Assembly: GCA_963708775.1 (NCBI GenBank)
Contig: CAVPTI010000012.1
Location: forward strand, 372,001-436,000
Source: JAGVSR01 sp963708775
Lineage (GTDB): Bacteria > Pseudomonadota > Alphaproteobacteria > Rhizobiales > Hyphomicrobiaceae
Direction of reading: 5' to 3'
DNA: 64,000 bases
The notes under the pieces are model-generated. The model did not search any database. It was given only the letters and a program-made list of their open reading frames with translations, and was not told the DNA's origin. The first letter of the stretch is position 1. Each line of letters opens with the position of its first letter. The position numbers and the translations under genes were made by a program. Shown here one piece after another: positions 44,928 through 54,657 of the stretch.

Positions 44928-47900
44928 ATGCGCCTCTTCTGCGCTTTCCTGTTTCTCGTGTTTGCCGTGGTGGCCGGGCCGTGGTCCGCGAATGCCGCGT
45001 CGCGTTTCGCCCATCAGGGGGTCGCGGAGGATGCAGCGCGCTACGAAAAATATGTGCGGGAGACCTGGAAGCCGGGTGGCAAGACGGCAGCCGATCTCCG
45101 GCTCGCGGCGGGCAAGCAAATGGAGAGTGATGCACGCGCTGCCTCGCGAAACTATGCGACGGCGGTTTCAGCTGACCCGAAAAGCTCGGAGAGTTGGCTG
45201 GGGCTCGCCAGCGCGCTGCTCGCGATCAAGGTCACAGACGAGAATTCAAGCGAGCGCTACGACCTGCCCGTCAATGCCTCGGGCGCGGCCTATCGAGCTT
45301 ACGAGCTTGCGACGGACAAGACCCGCCAGGCGGAGGCGCTGGCCGTGCTTGGCGAGGCGATGCAGCGGCGCGCGTATTGGCGTCCCGCGATCGATGCTTA
45401 CCGCATCAGCCTGGAGTTGGCTGAAGCGCCGGCTGTGCGTGCGGATTATGAAAAGCTGCGCGCCGAGCACGGCTTCCGCATGACGGATTATAAGACGGAC
45501 ACCGAATCGCTGCGCCCTCGCGTGTGCGCGGTGTTTTCTGAGAATTTGAGCCGCGGCGACATCGATTTCGCGAAGTTCGTGTCGGTGGACGGCAAGGACC
45601 CGGAGAACGTGACGGCGGAGGGATCGCAGCTCTGCATCGAGGGGCTGACGTATGGTCAGCGCTACGAGATCCAGATCCGTGACGGGCTGCCTTCCGAAAC
45701 CAAAGAAGTGATCGAAAAGAAGATCGCGCTCGCGGTCTATGTGCCGGACCGTAAGGCCTCCGTGCGGTTCACGGGCAAGAGCTACGTGCTTCCGAGCCGG
45801 GGCCAGCAGGGCATTCCCGTTGTCAGCATCAATACGGACCGTGTGGACATCGAAGTTTATCGCGTTGGCGATCGCAGCCTGGCGAACGTGATCGGAAACG
45901 GTGAACTCGATCGCCAGCTCTACGGCTACGATGTCGAGACGTTGCGCGATCGGACAGGTGAAAAAGTCTACGCGGGCGAGATGGATGTCACGCAAAAGCT
46001 GAACGAGGAGGTCGTCACGGCTTTTCCGGTGAGCGAGACGATCGGGCAGTTGAAGCCTGGTGCTTATGCGATGATCGCAAAGCCCGCAGACGGTTCGTCA
46101 GAGAACTGGAACAGCCTTTCGACGCAATGGTTCATCGTTTCTGATCTTGGTCTGACGGCGTTTTCCGGTGACAGCGGCGTTCATGCGTTCGTGCGCTCGC
46201 TGGCCGATACGGCGGCCGTTGCCGGGGCGAATGTCAAGCTCGTTGCGCGCAACAATGAAGTGCTTGGCGCGGCGAAGTCGGATGCGAACGGTTATGTGCG
46301 CTTCGAGGCAGGGCTTGCACGGGGCGAGGGTGGTTTGCAGCCGGCGGTGCTCGTCGCCGAGACGGGTGAAGGCGAATACGCGTTCCTCGATTTGACGGCG
46401 AATGCGTTCGATCTGTCGGATCGTGGCGTGAAAGGCCGCGATGCGCCGGGACCAATCGATGCGTTTACGTATACGGAACGCGGCGTCTATCGGCCGGGCG
46501 AAGAGGTGAACGTCACCGCGCTCATTCGTGATGCAGCCGGACTTGCTTCCACGCTACCGGTCACGGTTATTCTCACCCGGCCCGATGGCGTGGAGCATGC
46601 GCGGTATCCGTTGGCTGACGAGGGTCTTGGCGGGCGCACGGTTCGCATTCCGCTGGGCGGCGGAGTGATGACGGGAACGTGGCGTGCGAAGGTGCATGCC
46701 GATCCGAAGGCCGATGCATTGGCTCAGGTGTCGTTTCTGGTCGAAGATTATGTGCCGGAACGGCTTGATCTGACGCTTACGCCGGTGGCGGGTCCGATTG
46801 CGGTCGATGCGGCGAAGCCGATCGCAATAAGCGGGCGCTATCTCTATGGGCCACCCGCGGCTGATCTTTCTGTGGAAGGCGAGATCGTTGTGCGTGCGTC
46901 GCCGAAAGATCTGGAAGCCTATCCCGGCTACAAGTTCGGCAACGTGGACGAGCTGATCAACCCTGTCCGTCAGCCGCTGGAGCAACTTCCCGCTACGGAC
47001 GCAGACGGCAAGGCGACGCTTTCCGTCTCCCTGCCGGCGGTCGAGAAAACGGCGCGGCCTTTGGAAGCCAACATCATCGTGCGATTACGCGAGGTCTCGG
47101 GGCGTTCGATCGAGCGGGCGGTGGTGCTGCCGGTCGATCTGAAGCAGCGCCGGATCGGTGTGAAGCCGCTGTTCAAGGATAGCGGACCGGGCGAGGGCGA
47201 GCAGGCCCAATTCGAGGTGATCACGCTCGATAGCGCCGGCAGCCGCACGGCGGAATCCGGCCTCGTGTGGGAACTCGTGCGCCTTGAGACTTCGTGGCAG
47301 TGGTACAGCCGGGACGGGGCGTGGACCTATGAGACGCAGACGATCCGCCGCAAGGTGGCGAGCGGTACGCTCGATACTCTGGCTGAAGCCCCCGCGACGG
47401 TCGCGTCCAATGTCGAATACGGGCGTTACGAGCTGGAGGTCCGTTCGGTAGATGCCGGCGGTCCTTCAACGAAGATGACGTTCAACTCGGGTTGGTATGC
47501 GGCGGCGGGAGCCGCTGAGAGCCCGGAGATGCTCGACGTCGCGCTCGACAAGGCAAGCTATCAGCCGGGAGAGACCGCGAAGCTGCGCATTGCCTCGAAG
47601 CAGGGCGGCAAAGCGCTGGTCGCGATCCTTGGCAACGGTCTCGTTACGTCGAAGGAAGTCGATATAGCGAAGGGTGGCGGCGAAGTGGATCTGACAGTCG
47701 GTGACGACTGGGGTCCTGGGGCCTATGCCACGGCGCTTCTTTACCGTCCGATGGACGAACAGGCCAAGCGCATGCCGAGCCGGGCCATCGGCATCAAGTG
47801 GATCGGTGTCGATCAGTCGGCGCGGACGCTGAAGGTGTCGCTGCCGGGCGAGGCAAAGATCAAATCGGGTGACGGGCTCACGATCCCGGTGAAGGTGGAA

Positions 47901-50250
47901 GGCTTGGCTGCAGGCGAAGAGGCGCGCGTCACGGTGGCGGCCGTCGATGTCGGCATTCTCAATCTGACGAAGTTCCAGGCGCCGGCTCCGGAGACGCACT
48001 TCCACGCGCAGCACAAGCTGTCGCTGGAGATCCGCGACTTCTATGGTCGCCTGATCGACGGCATGCGAGCCGAGCGAGGCCGTATGCGTTCCGGCGGCGA
48101 CGGCATGGAGGAGGACGGCATCAAGGGCTCGCCTCCGGTAGAAGAAACCGTGGCGCTGTTCTCAGGGATCGTGAAGGTCGAGGCCGACGGCACGGCGAAA
48201 GTCGAGTTCGCGCTGCCGGACTTCAACGGCACGGTGCGCGTCATGGCGGTGGCGTGGTCGAAGGACAAGATCGGCCATGGCACGTCGGATGTGATCGTGC
48301 GCGACGCTGTTGCGCTGACTGTTTCAGCGCCAAGGTTCCTCACACTCGGTGATGAGGCCTCTGTCGATCTCGCCGTGCATAACGTCGATGGTGCCGCGGG
48401 CAACTATCTGGTGGCCGTGTCGCAGTTGCCGCTCGATGCGTCACAGGGCGGGCCGCAGAGCATCCTCTCGCGTCCACTCGCTCTCAAGATTGGTGAGCGC
48501 AACAGCGAACGACTCGCGCTGAAGCCGAAAGAGGTCGGCTTGCAGACTTACGACGTGGCGGTGACGGGTCCGGACGGCATCGATGTCCGCCGCCGGCTGT
48601 CCTTCGACGTCAAGCCTCCGGCGGGCGACATCAAGCGCACGACGGTGAGTGCGCTCGCCGCGAAGGGCGGCAAGATCACGCTCGGCAAAGATCTGTTGGC
48701 GGGGCTCATCAAGAGCCGGACGCGCGTGAACGTGAGCGTGGGTCCCGCGGCAACGCTGGACGTGCCGGGGCTTCTGACCTCGCTCGATCGCTATCCGTAT
48801 GGTTGTGCGGAGCAGACCGTCTCGCGGGCTCTGCCTCTGGTTTATGCCAATGCGGTGGCCGAACAGATCGGCATTGCGCCGGACAAGGAACTGAAGGAGC
48901 GCGTGCAGAAGGCGGTCGACCGCGTGTTCGAAATGCAGGACAGCACCGGGGCGTTCGGTGTCTGGGGCCCAACCGATGTCGACCTTTGGCTGACGGCGTA
49001 TGTGACGGACTTCCTCACGCGGGCGAAAGAGGGGGGCTACACCATTCGGCCGGTTCCATTCGGGTTGGCGCTCGACCGGTTGCAGAACTTCGTCGCCAAC
49101 GCCCAGGACAACGCCAGTTCGGCGGAGTTGCGCGCCTATGCCCTTTATGTGCTGGCACGCAATGGCCGCGCGCCGGTGGGTGAACTGCGCTACTTCGCGG
49201 ACGAAAAGCTCGATCAGTTCCAGACGGTGCTGTCGAAGGCGCAGCTGGGCGCGGCATTGTCCATGCTGGGCGACAAGCCGCGCGCGGAGCGTGTGTTCAA
49301 GGCGGCGCTCGATGGTGTCGATGAGAAGGCGCCGGTGGTGCTTGCTCGGAACGACTTTGGTTCGGGTCTCAGAGACGGCGCGGCGCTTGTGACGCTGGCG
49401 ATGGAGACGGGGCTTTACAAGCAGGAGGCTCCGAAGCTCGTCAACGTCATCGCGAAAGCGTATCAGGCGCGGCAGTACACCTCGACGCAAGAACAGGCCT
49501 GGATGCTGCTCGCAGCGCACGCGCTCGGTGAGGATCTGAAAGGTACGAAGCTCTCAATCAACGGGGGCGCTGTGGACGGATCTATCGTGCGCGCACTGTC
49601 GGCTGGAGACGTCGAGAGCGGTGTCGTTATCACCAACAATGGTGAGACCAGCGTCGATGCGGTGGTGACCGTCATCGGTTCGTCGCTGGAGCCGGAACCA
49701 GCTGTGGCAAAGGGCTTTACGATAGTGCGCAGCTACTTCACGCTCGATGGTGAGCCGGTCGATCTGGCGAGCGCGAGCGGAGGTGTGGCGGAACTTGCGC
49801 AGAACGAGCGGCTTGTTGCGGTGGTGAAGATCGAGAGCGACGAGGCGCACGGCCGCGTGCTTCTGGTGGATCGTCTGCCGTCGGGGCTCGAGATCGATAA
49901 CCCACGCCTTGTGGAGGGAGGCGATGTCTCGAACTTGGAGTGGCTGAAGGATACGCTGAAGCCGCAGCACACGGAGTTCCGCGACGACCGGTTCGTTGCC
50001 GCATTCGATCTGTCGGCGAAGCCTGCAACCAGCGGGGACGGTGGTGAGGGCGCGGGCGAAGATCAAGCATCGGTCGATCCGGTGTCCGGCGGCCAAGGCT
50101 TCGGCGGCGGTGGCCTACATCGTTCGTGCCGTGACGCCGGGGACGTTCGTCCATCCGGCCGCGACGATCGAAGACATGTACCGTCCGGAGCGGTACGCAC
50201 GCACCGATGCCGGTCGTCTGACGGTCACGTCGGGCGCGACGGAGAAGTGA
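44928..50250 (+). CDS. bacterial alpha-2-macroglobulin (frameshifted near its 3' end in this sequence)
   Basis: About 1773 residues after removal of one base. A periplasmic protease trap: proteases cleave a bait region and become covalently caught by a thioester. It has a signal peptide (MRLFCAFLFLVFAVVAGPWSANA) rather than a lipobox, repeated MG domains and the intact thioester C1293-A-E-Q1296 in YPYGCAEQTVSR. The C-terminal VAYIVRAVTPGTFVHP and EDMYRPERYART lie in another frame, so an extra base lies between about 50030 and 50105. pbpC follows six bases after the true stop, the usual pairing. Confidence 0.92.
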
Positions 50251-50255
50251 GAAAG

Positions 50256-52355
50256 ATGCGATCGGTGAAGTGGTTTCTGATTGCAGCTGTGGTGCTCTCG
50301 ACGGTGGCGTTTGCTGCCGTCGAGGCAGCAAAGGTGCATTTGGGGCCACCACCGCTGGCGAATGCCGACGGTCTCTCGACCACGGTGATCGATCGTAACG
50401 GCAAGTTGCTGCGTGCGTTTACGACACCTGATGGCCGTTGGCGCATGCCGGTGGAGCCTGACGATATCGACCCGCGCTACTTCGATATTCTGAAGGCCTT
50501 CGAAGATCGCCGCTTCGAGGATCATGGCGGCGTCGATCCGGTGGGTATGTTGCGTGCCGTCTATCAGGCGGTGCGTCATGGCCGGCTCGTCTCCGGCGGA
50601 TCGACGCTGACAATGCAAGTGGCGCGGCTGCTTGAGGGACGGCATGGCAAGGATGCCAAGGGCAAGTTGCGCCAGATGGTGCGCGCGCTGCAGCTGGAAG
50701 ATGAACTCTCCAAGACCGAGATCCTCCGCCTCTACCTGCGGCTGGCGCCGTTTGGTGGAAACATCGAGGGGGTGAGGGCTGCGTCGCTGGCGTACTTTGG
50801 CAAGGAACCGAAGCGGCTTTCGATTGGCGAAGCAGCGCTGCTTGTCGCCTTGCCGCAGTCACCCGAAGCGCGGCGGCCGGACCGGAATTGGCAGGCCGCG
50901 CTCAGGGCACGCAATCGCGTGCTCGACAGGGCGGAAGAGGTGGGCGCGATCTCGGCGGCTGAGCGGGACCGGGCGAAGGATGAAGCGGTGCCAAAAGGGC
51001 GGCGGGCGTTTCCGAAGTTTGCGCCGCATTTGTCTGAGAGCGAGGTTGCGGCGAAGCGCGATGTCGCCGTGCATCAGTTGACGCTCGACCGGGAGTTGCA
51101 ATCAGCCCTAGAAACATTGGCTGCCGAGCAGACGAAGCTGCTGGGGGAAAAGCTTTCGTCGGCCATTCTGGCCGTCGATAACGCAACGGGCGAGGTGCTG
51201 GCTTACGTCGGATCTGCTGGATATCTGGATGCAGACCGCGCGGGCGCCATCGACATGGTGCAGGCGGTGCGGTCGCCGGGATCGACGTTGAAGCCGCTAA
51301 TTTACGGGCTTGCATTCGAGGCAGGTCTTGCGCATCCCGAGACGCTCATCGAAGACAGGCCGACACGGTTTGGCGCATATCGGCCGGAGAATTTCGATGA
51401 GGAATTTCACGGCACGGTGACAGTCCGCGAGGCGCTGGGTCTGTCGCTCAACGTGCCGGCTGTGAAGATGCTTGCGGCGGTTGGTCCGGGAAAACTAACG
51501 GCGCGTCTTGATCGCGCCGGCGTGAAGACGGAGTTGCCGCCGGAGACGGTGCCGTCGTTGGCCGTAGCGCTCGGTGGCATCGGGATGCGTTTGCAGGATC
51601 TGACGCAACTGTACGTGACGATGGCGCGAGGCGGAGAGCCTGTGCCACTGACATGGCGGCGGGATGGTGAGAGCCTCAAGTTGCGGCTGACGTCAGGACG
51701 CGAGGCTGCGAAGAGGCGGCTTCTGTCGCCGGTCGCTGCTTGGTATGTGGGTGATATCCTGAAAGACGCGCCGGCACCATTGAACGCGCGCGGGGGCAAG
51801 CTCGCTTACAAGACCGGTACCTCGTACGGCTATCGCGATGCGTGGGCGGTGGGTTTCGATGGGCGGCATACGATCGCTGTTTGGGTCGGGCGGCCGGACG
51901 GCGCGTCGGTGCCCGGTTTGATGGGGCGGCTCGCTGCGGCGCCGATTCTGTTCGACGCGTTCCAGCGGATTGCCGAGAAGCGGACTCCTCTCAAAGCGCC
52001 GCCTGCTGGGGTCATCAAAAGGGCTGGGTCCGATTTGCCGCCGCCGCTGAAGCGATTTCGCGACGGGCCGGATGATGCGGCGCCCGCGGGTCCATTCCTC
52101 GACAAGCCGCCTCTGATTGCATTCCCGCCCGACCGTTCCGAACTCGATCTTGCGGAACGAGAGGCCGACGAGCCGGTTGTGCTCAAGGCAGAAGGTGGCG
52201 CGCTGCCGCTGACATGGCTGGTGGACGGCGCGCCGATGGCGGTAGATGGGACCGATCGCGAAGTGGCGTGGACACCTCCGGGCAAAGGTTTCGTCAAACT
52301 CCAAGTGATCGATGCCAATGGTCGCGCCGATCGCGTAACTGTGCGACTGAGGTAG
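50256..52355 (+). CDS. pbpC: penicillin-binding protein 1C
   Basis: 699 residues. Class A synthase, thought to repair peptidoglycan after damage trapped by the partner macroglobulin. A membrane helix lies at residues 5-25. The glycosyltransferase has FEDRRFEDHGGVDP and SGGSTLTMQVARLL. The transpeptidase has SPGSTLKPL (S-x-x-K), S-L-N and K-T-G in AYKTGTSYGYRDAW. The BiPBP_C domain ends the protein. ATG at 50256 follows GGAGAAG by eight bases. The frame runs into the macroglobulin frame only because of the upstream frameshift; they are separate genes. Confidence 0.94.
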   Translation: MRSVKWFLIAAVVLSTVAFAAVEAAKVHLGPPPLANADGLSTTVIDRNGKLLRAFTTPDGRWRMPVEPDDIDPRYFDILKAFEDRRFEDHGGVDPVGMLRAVYQAVRHGRLVSGGSTLTMQVARLLEGRHGKDAKGKLRQMVRALQLEDELSKTEILRLYLRLAPFGGNIEGVRAASLAYFGKEPKRLSIGEAALLVALPQSPEARRPDRNWQAALRARNRVLDRAEEVGAISAAERDRAKDEAVPKGRRAFPKFAPHLSESEVAAKRDVAVHQLTLDRELQSALETLAAEQTKLLGEKLSSAILAVDNATGEVLAYVGSAGYLDADRAGAIDMVQAVRSPGSTLKPLIYGLAFEAGLAHPETLIEDRPTRFGAYRPENFDEEFHGTVTVREALGLSLNVPAVKMLAAVGPGKLTARLDRAGVKTELPPETVPSLAVALGGIGMRLQDLTQLYVTMARGGEPVPLTWRRDGESLKLRLTSGREAAKRRLLSPVAAWYVGDILKDAPAPLNARGGKLAYKTGTSYGYRDAWAVGFDGRHTIAVWVGRPDGASVPGLMGRLAAAPILFDAFQRIAEKRTPLKAPPAGVIKRAGSDLPPPLKRFRDGPDDAAPAGPFLDKPPLIAFPPDRSELDLAEREADEPVVLKAEGGALPLTWLVDGAPMAVDGTDREVAWTPPGKGFVKLQVIDANGRADRVTVRLR

Positions 52356-52447
52356 TCTCTCGACCTAGATGTTGGACGTTGTCTTCGTTGCGCGCCCGGA
52401 ACTGCGCTGCTGCGAACCGGTCGCTCGCGCGTTTGAAGGAATGATGA

Positions 52448-53503
52448 ATGGGCTATCGCGGTTCTACTCTGTTTGCAGTTGCCGCTTGTGCCGCCGTGGC
52501 AGCATGTTCAGGTGAGGAGACGGGTGCGCTTCCGCCGCTCGGGACGGTGCTCGACCAGACGACGGTATCGGGAATTTCGTCCGGGGCCTACATGGCGGGT
52601 CAGTTCCAGATGGCACATGCGAAGATGGTCACGGGTGCGGCCATTATCGCAGGCGGACCCTACGGCTGCGCGGAGAGCGCCTTCTCGGGAATGGTTGTCG
52701 GGCCGTTCGAGACAATGCTGAACGCGACGAAGGCGATCTCCGGCTGTATGCAGAATTCGATGGCGACATGGGGTGTGCCCAATCCGGCACTGCTTGCCGA
52801 TAAGGCGAGGGATCGCGCGGCAGACGGCGCGATCGATCCAGTCGAGGATGCGATCAGCGATCGTGTCTATCTGTTTTCCGGGACGAACGATCGTACGGTT
52901 TATCCAGCGATCGTCGCGAGTGCGGCAGAGTTCTATCGCCGGCTCGGCGTTCCTGACGCGAGCATTCGTTTCGTGTCTGACCTGCCTGCGGGGCATGCAT
53001 TCGTAACCGAGACGCAGGGCGCCACATGCTCGACCTCTGATCAACCGTACATTGTGGATTGTGACTACGATCAGGTGAAAGATCTCCTGACGCATCTCCT
53101 AGGCACCGTGGCGCCTCCTTCGCAGACCGTGTCAGGGCAGTACGTCGCATTCGATCAGCGCGCATACGGCGGCGATCGCACGACATCGGGCATGGCGGAC
53201 ACCGGCATCGTTTACATCCCTGAGCAATGCCGTAGCGGCGGGTGCCGGGTGCATGTGGCGTATCACGGTTGCGCGCAGAACCGCGAGACGATCGGTGAAG
53301 CCTTCGTGGAGCAGACGGGTTTTGCACGCTGGGCCGATACGAACAAACTCGTCGTGCTTTTTCCGCAGACAGTTGCGACGGGTTCCAATCCGCAGGGGTG
53401 CTGGGACTGGTGGGGCTATACGGGCCGCGACTTCCTGACCCGTGAGGCGCCGCAGATCCGTGCTGTTGCGGCCATGCTGGCGCGACTGTCCGAAAAGCCG
53501 TAG
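52448..53503 (+). CDS. PHB-depolymerase-like esterase, probable lipoprotein
   Basis: 351 residues. The signal ends at a lipobox-like V-A-A-C20. The hydrolase has the nucleophile elbow G42-I-S44-S-G46 (GISSGAYMA), SGTNDRTVYP and DLPAGHAFV, as in extracellular poly(3-hydroxybutyrate) depolymerases of the PhaZ/esterase-PHB group. It would degrade polyhydroxybutyrate or oligomers outside the cytoplasm. Six or more cysteines could form disulfides. It stands 92 bases after pbpC. The polymer specificity is inferred from family only. Confidence 0.85.
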   Translation: MGYRGSTLFAVAACAAVAACSGEETGALPPLGTVLDQTTVSGISSGAYMAGQFQMAHAKMVTGAAIIAGGPYGCAESAFSGMVVGPFETMLNATKAISGCMQNSMATWGVPNPALLADKARDRAADGAIDPVEDAISDRVYLFSGTNDRTVYPAIVASAAEFYRRLGVPDASIRFVSDLPAGHAFVTETQGATCSTSDQPYIVDCDYDQVKDLLTHLLGTVAPPSQTVSGQYVAFDQRAYGGDRTTSGMADTGIVYIPEQCRSGGCRVHVAYHGCAQNRETIGEAFVEQTGFARWADTNKLVVLFPQTVATGSNPQGCWDWWGYTGRDFLTREAPQIRAVAAMLARLSEKP

Positions 53504-53666
53504 GGGTGCCGGAAAGTTGTGGGCGCGCGACGGGTTGCACCGTCGTCTTTTGACCCGGGTCAACCGCTGGTCTATCCAGTCATGGAACAAGGGGCGTAGC
53601 AGTGGGGGCAGCTGGATTCGACCAGCCGCCAGGGACCGGCGGGTGACGCCGATGGGGGAAATGCGG

Positions 53667-54629
53667 ATGAGAGCAGTGCGCGCCGATGCCGGCGTTCTCA
53701 ATCATTGGGTCGGAACCAGCCAGACTAGGTTTGTTCGCGCGGCGGATGCGGCCTTGAGTTCTGTCGCGGCGGTGGCCCTGGTCGTGATGGTGGCGACTGC
53801 GACGGCAGACGAAAGCAGCGTGCTTGCGAAGGACCCGGCCGATATCAGTGCAAAGGCTGGCGGTGGGGCGGCTGATCCCGCGCGCGTCGCGCCGCGGTCG
53901 GAATGGATGGTCGCCGCTTACGGCGGGTCTCCCTACACCTATCCCAGCGACGTCAAGTTCACGAAGCCTGATGGCAATTTCACTGTCAAAGATGTGGAGT
54001 GGGAGGGCCGGCCTTTCATCAACCCGATCTACTACGGCGTGCGGGTGCTGCGATGGTTCGGAGATGGCCGCACGGGCTCGATGCTGGATTTCACGCATTC
54101 GAAAGCGATGTCGAACCGTCAGCAGCAAGCCACTTTCGAAGGTACGATCAACGGCCAGCCGGCACCCGAGAAGGCGCTGATCGGCGACGTGTTCCGCAAG
54201 CTCGAAGCGAGCCACGGACACAATATGCTGACGCTCAACGGGCTGCTGCGGTTGCCTTCATTCACATTCCGGCTCTCGCCCTACGTGGGGCTCGGTGCCG
54301 GCGTGTCCTTGCCGCATTCGGAAGTGCATGTGGCGAACGATCCGTCGCGCACATACGAGTATCAAATGGCGGGACCTGTCGGTCAGGCGATCATCGGGCT
54401 GGAATTCCGGCTGCCGCGCATGAGCTATTTCCTGGAGTACAAGTTCACGCTTGCGGATTATCGGATGCCGCTCACCGGTCGCGACGGTGACATCCTCTTC
54501 ACCGACGTGTGGCGTCAGTTCAGCGAGTGGTGGAATGGCATCGAACCGCGCGACGGGTGGGCAGAGACGCGTTACACGAGCCACGAGATCATCGGCGGCC
54601 TCGGCGTGAGACTGCCTGTCGGTCCATGA
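53667..54629 (+). CDS. outer-membrane beta-barrel protein, LpxQ (lipid A oxidase)-like
   Basis: 320 residues. A long N-terminal region with a hydrophobic segment (AALSSVAAVALVVMVATATA) is the probable signal. The mature part alternates short amphipathic strands and ends in aromatic/hydrophobic residues. Blocks YGGSPYTYPSDVKFT, DVEWEGRPFINPIYYGVR, SHGHNMLTLNG and YVGLGAGVSLPHSEV match the LpxQ lipid A oxidase group described in Rhizobium, which converts the proximal glucosamine to aminogluconate. ATG at 53667 follows GGGGGAA; 53661 and 53652 are alternatives. Confidence 0.75.
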   Translation: MRAVRADAGVLNHWVGTSQTRFVRAADAALSSVAAVALVVMVATATADESSVLAKDPADISAKAGGGAADPARVAPRSEWMVAAYGGSPYTYPSDVKFTKPDGNFTVKDVEWEGRPFINPIYYGVRVLRWFGDGRTGSMLDFTHSKAMSNRQQQATFEGTINGQPAPEKALIGDVFRKLEASHGHNMLTLNGLLRLPSFTFRLSPYVGLGAGVSLPHSEVHVANDPSRTYEYQMAGPVGQAIIGLEFRLPRMSYFLEYKFTLADYRMPLTGRDGDILFTDVWRQFSEWWNGIEPRDGWAETRYTSHEIIGGLGVRLPVGP

Positions 54630-54657
54630 GCGCAGCGCTGAATTCAGCTTATTTGCG

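Noticed and set aside
48441..49520. 359-codon minus-strand frame across the macroglobulin
   Set aside because: Arg/His-rich antisense frame over a conserved thioester-protein coding region; no motif.
44928..52355. A single 2475-residue macroglobulin-PBP1C fusion protein
   Set aside because: The conserved macroglobulin C terminus lies in another frame and ends at 50250, and pbpC has its own start and ribosome-binding site. One inserted base explains the open frame.
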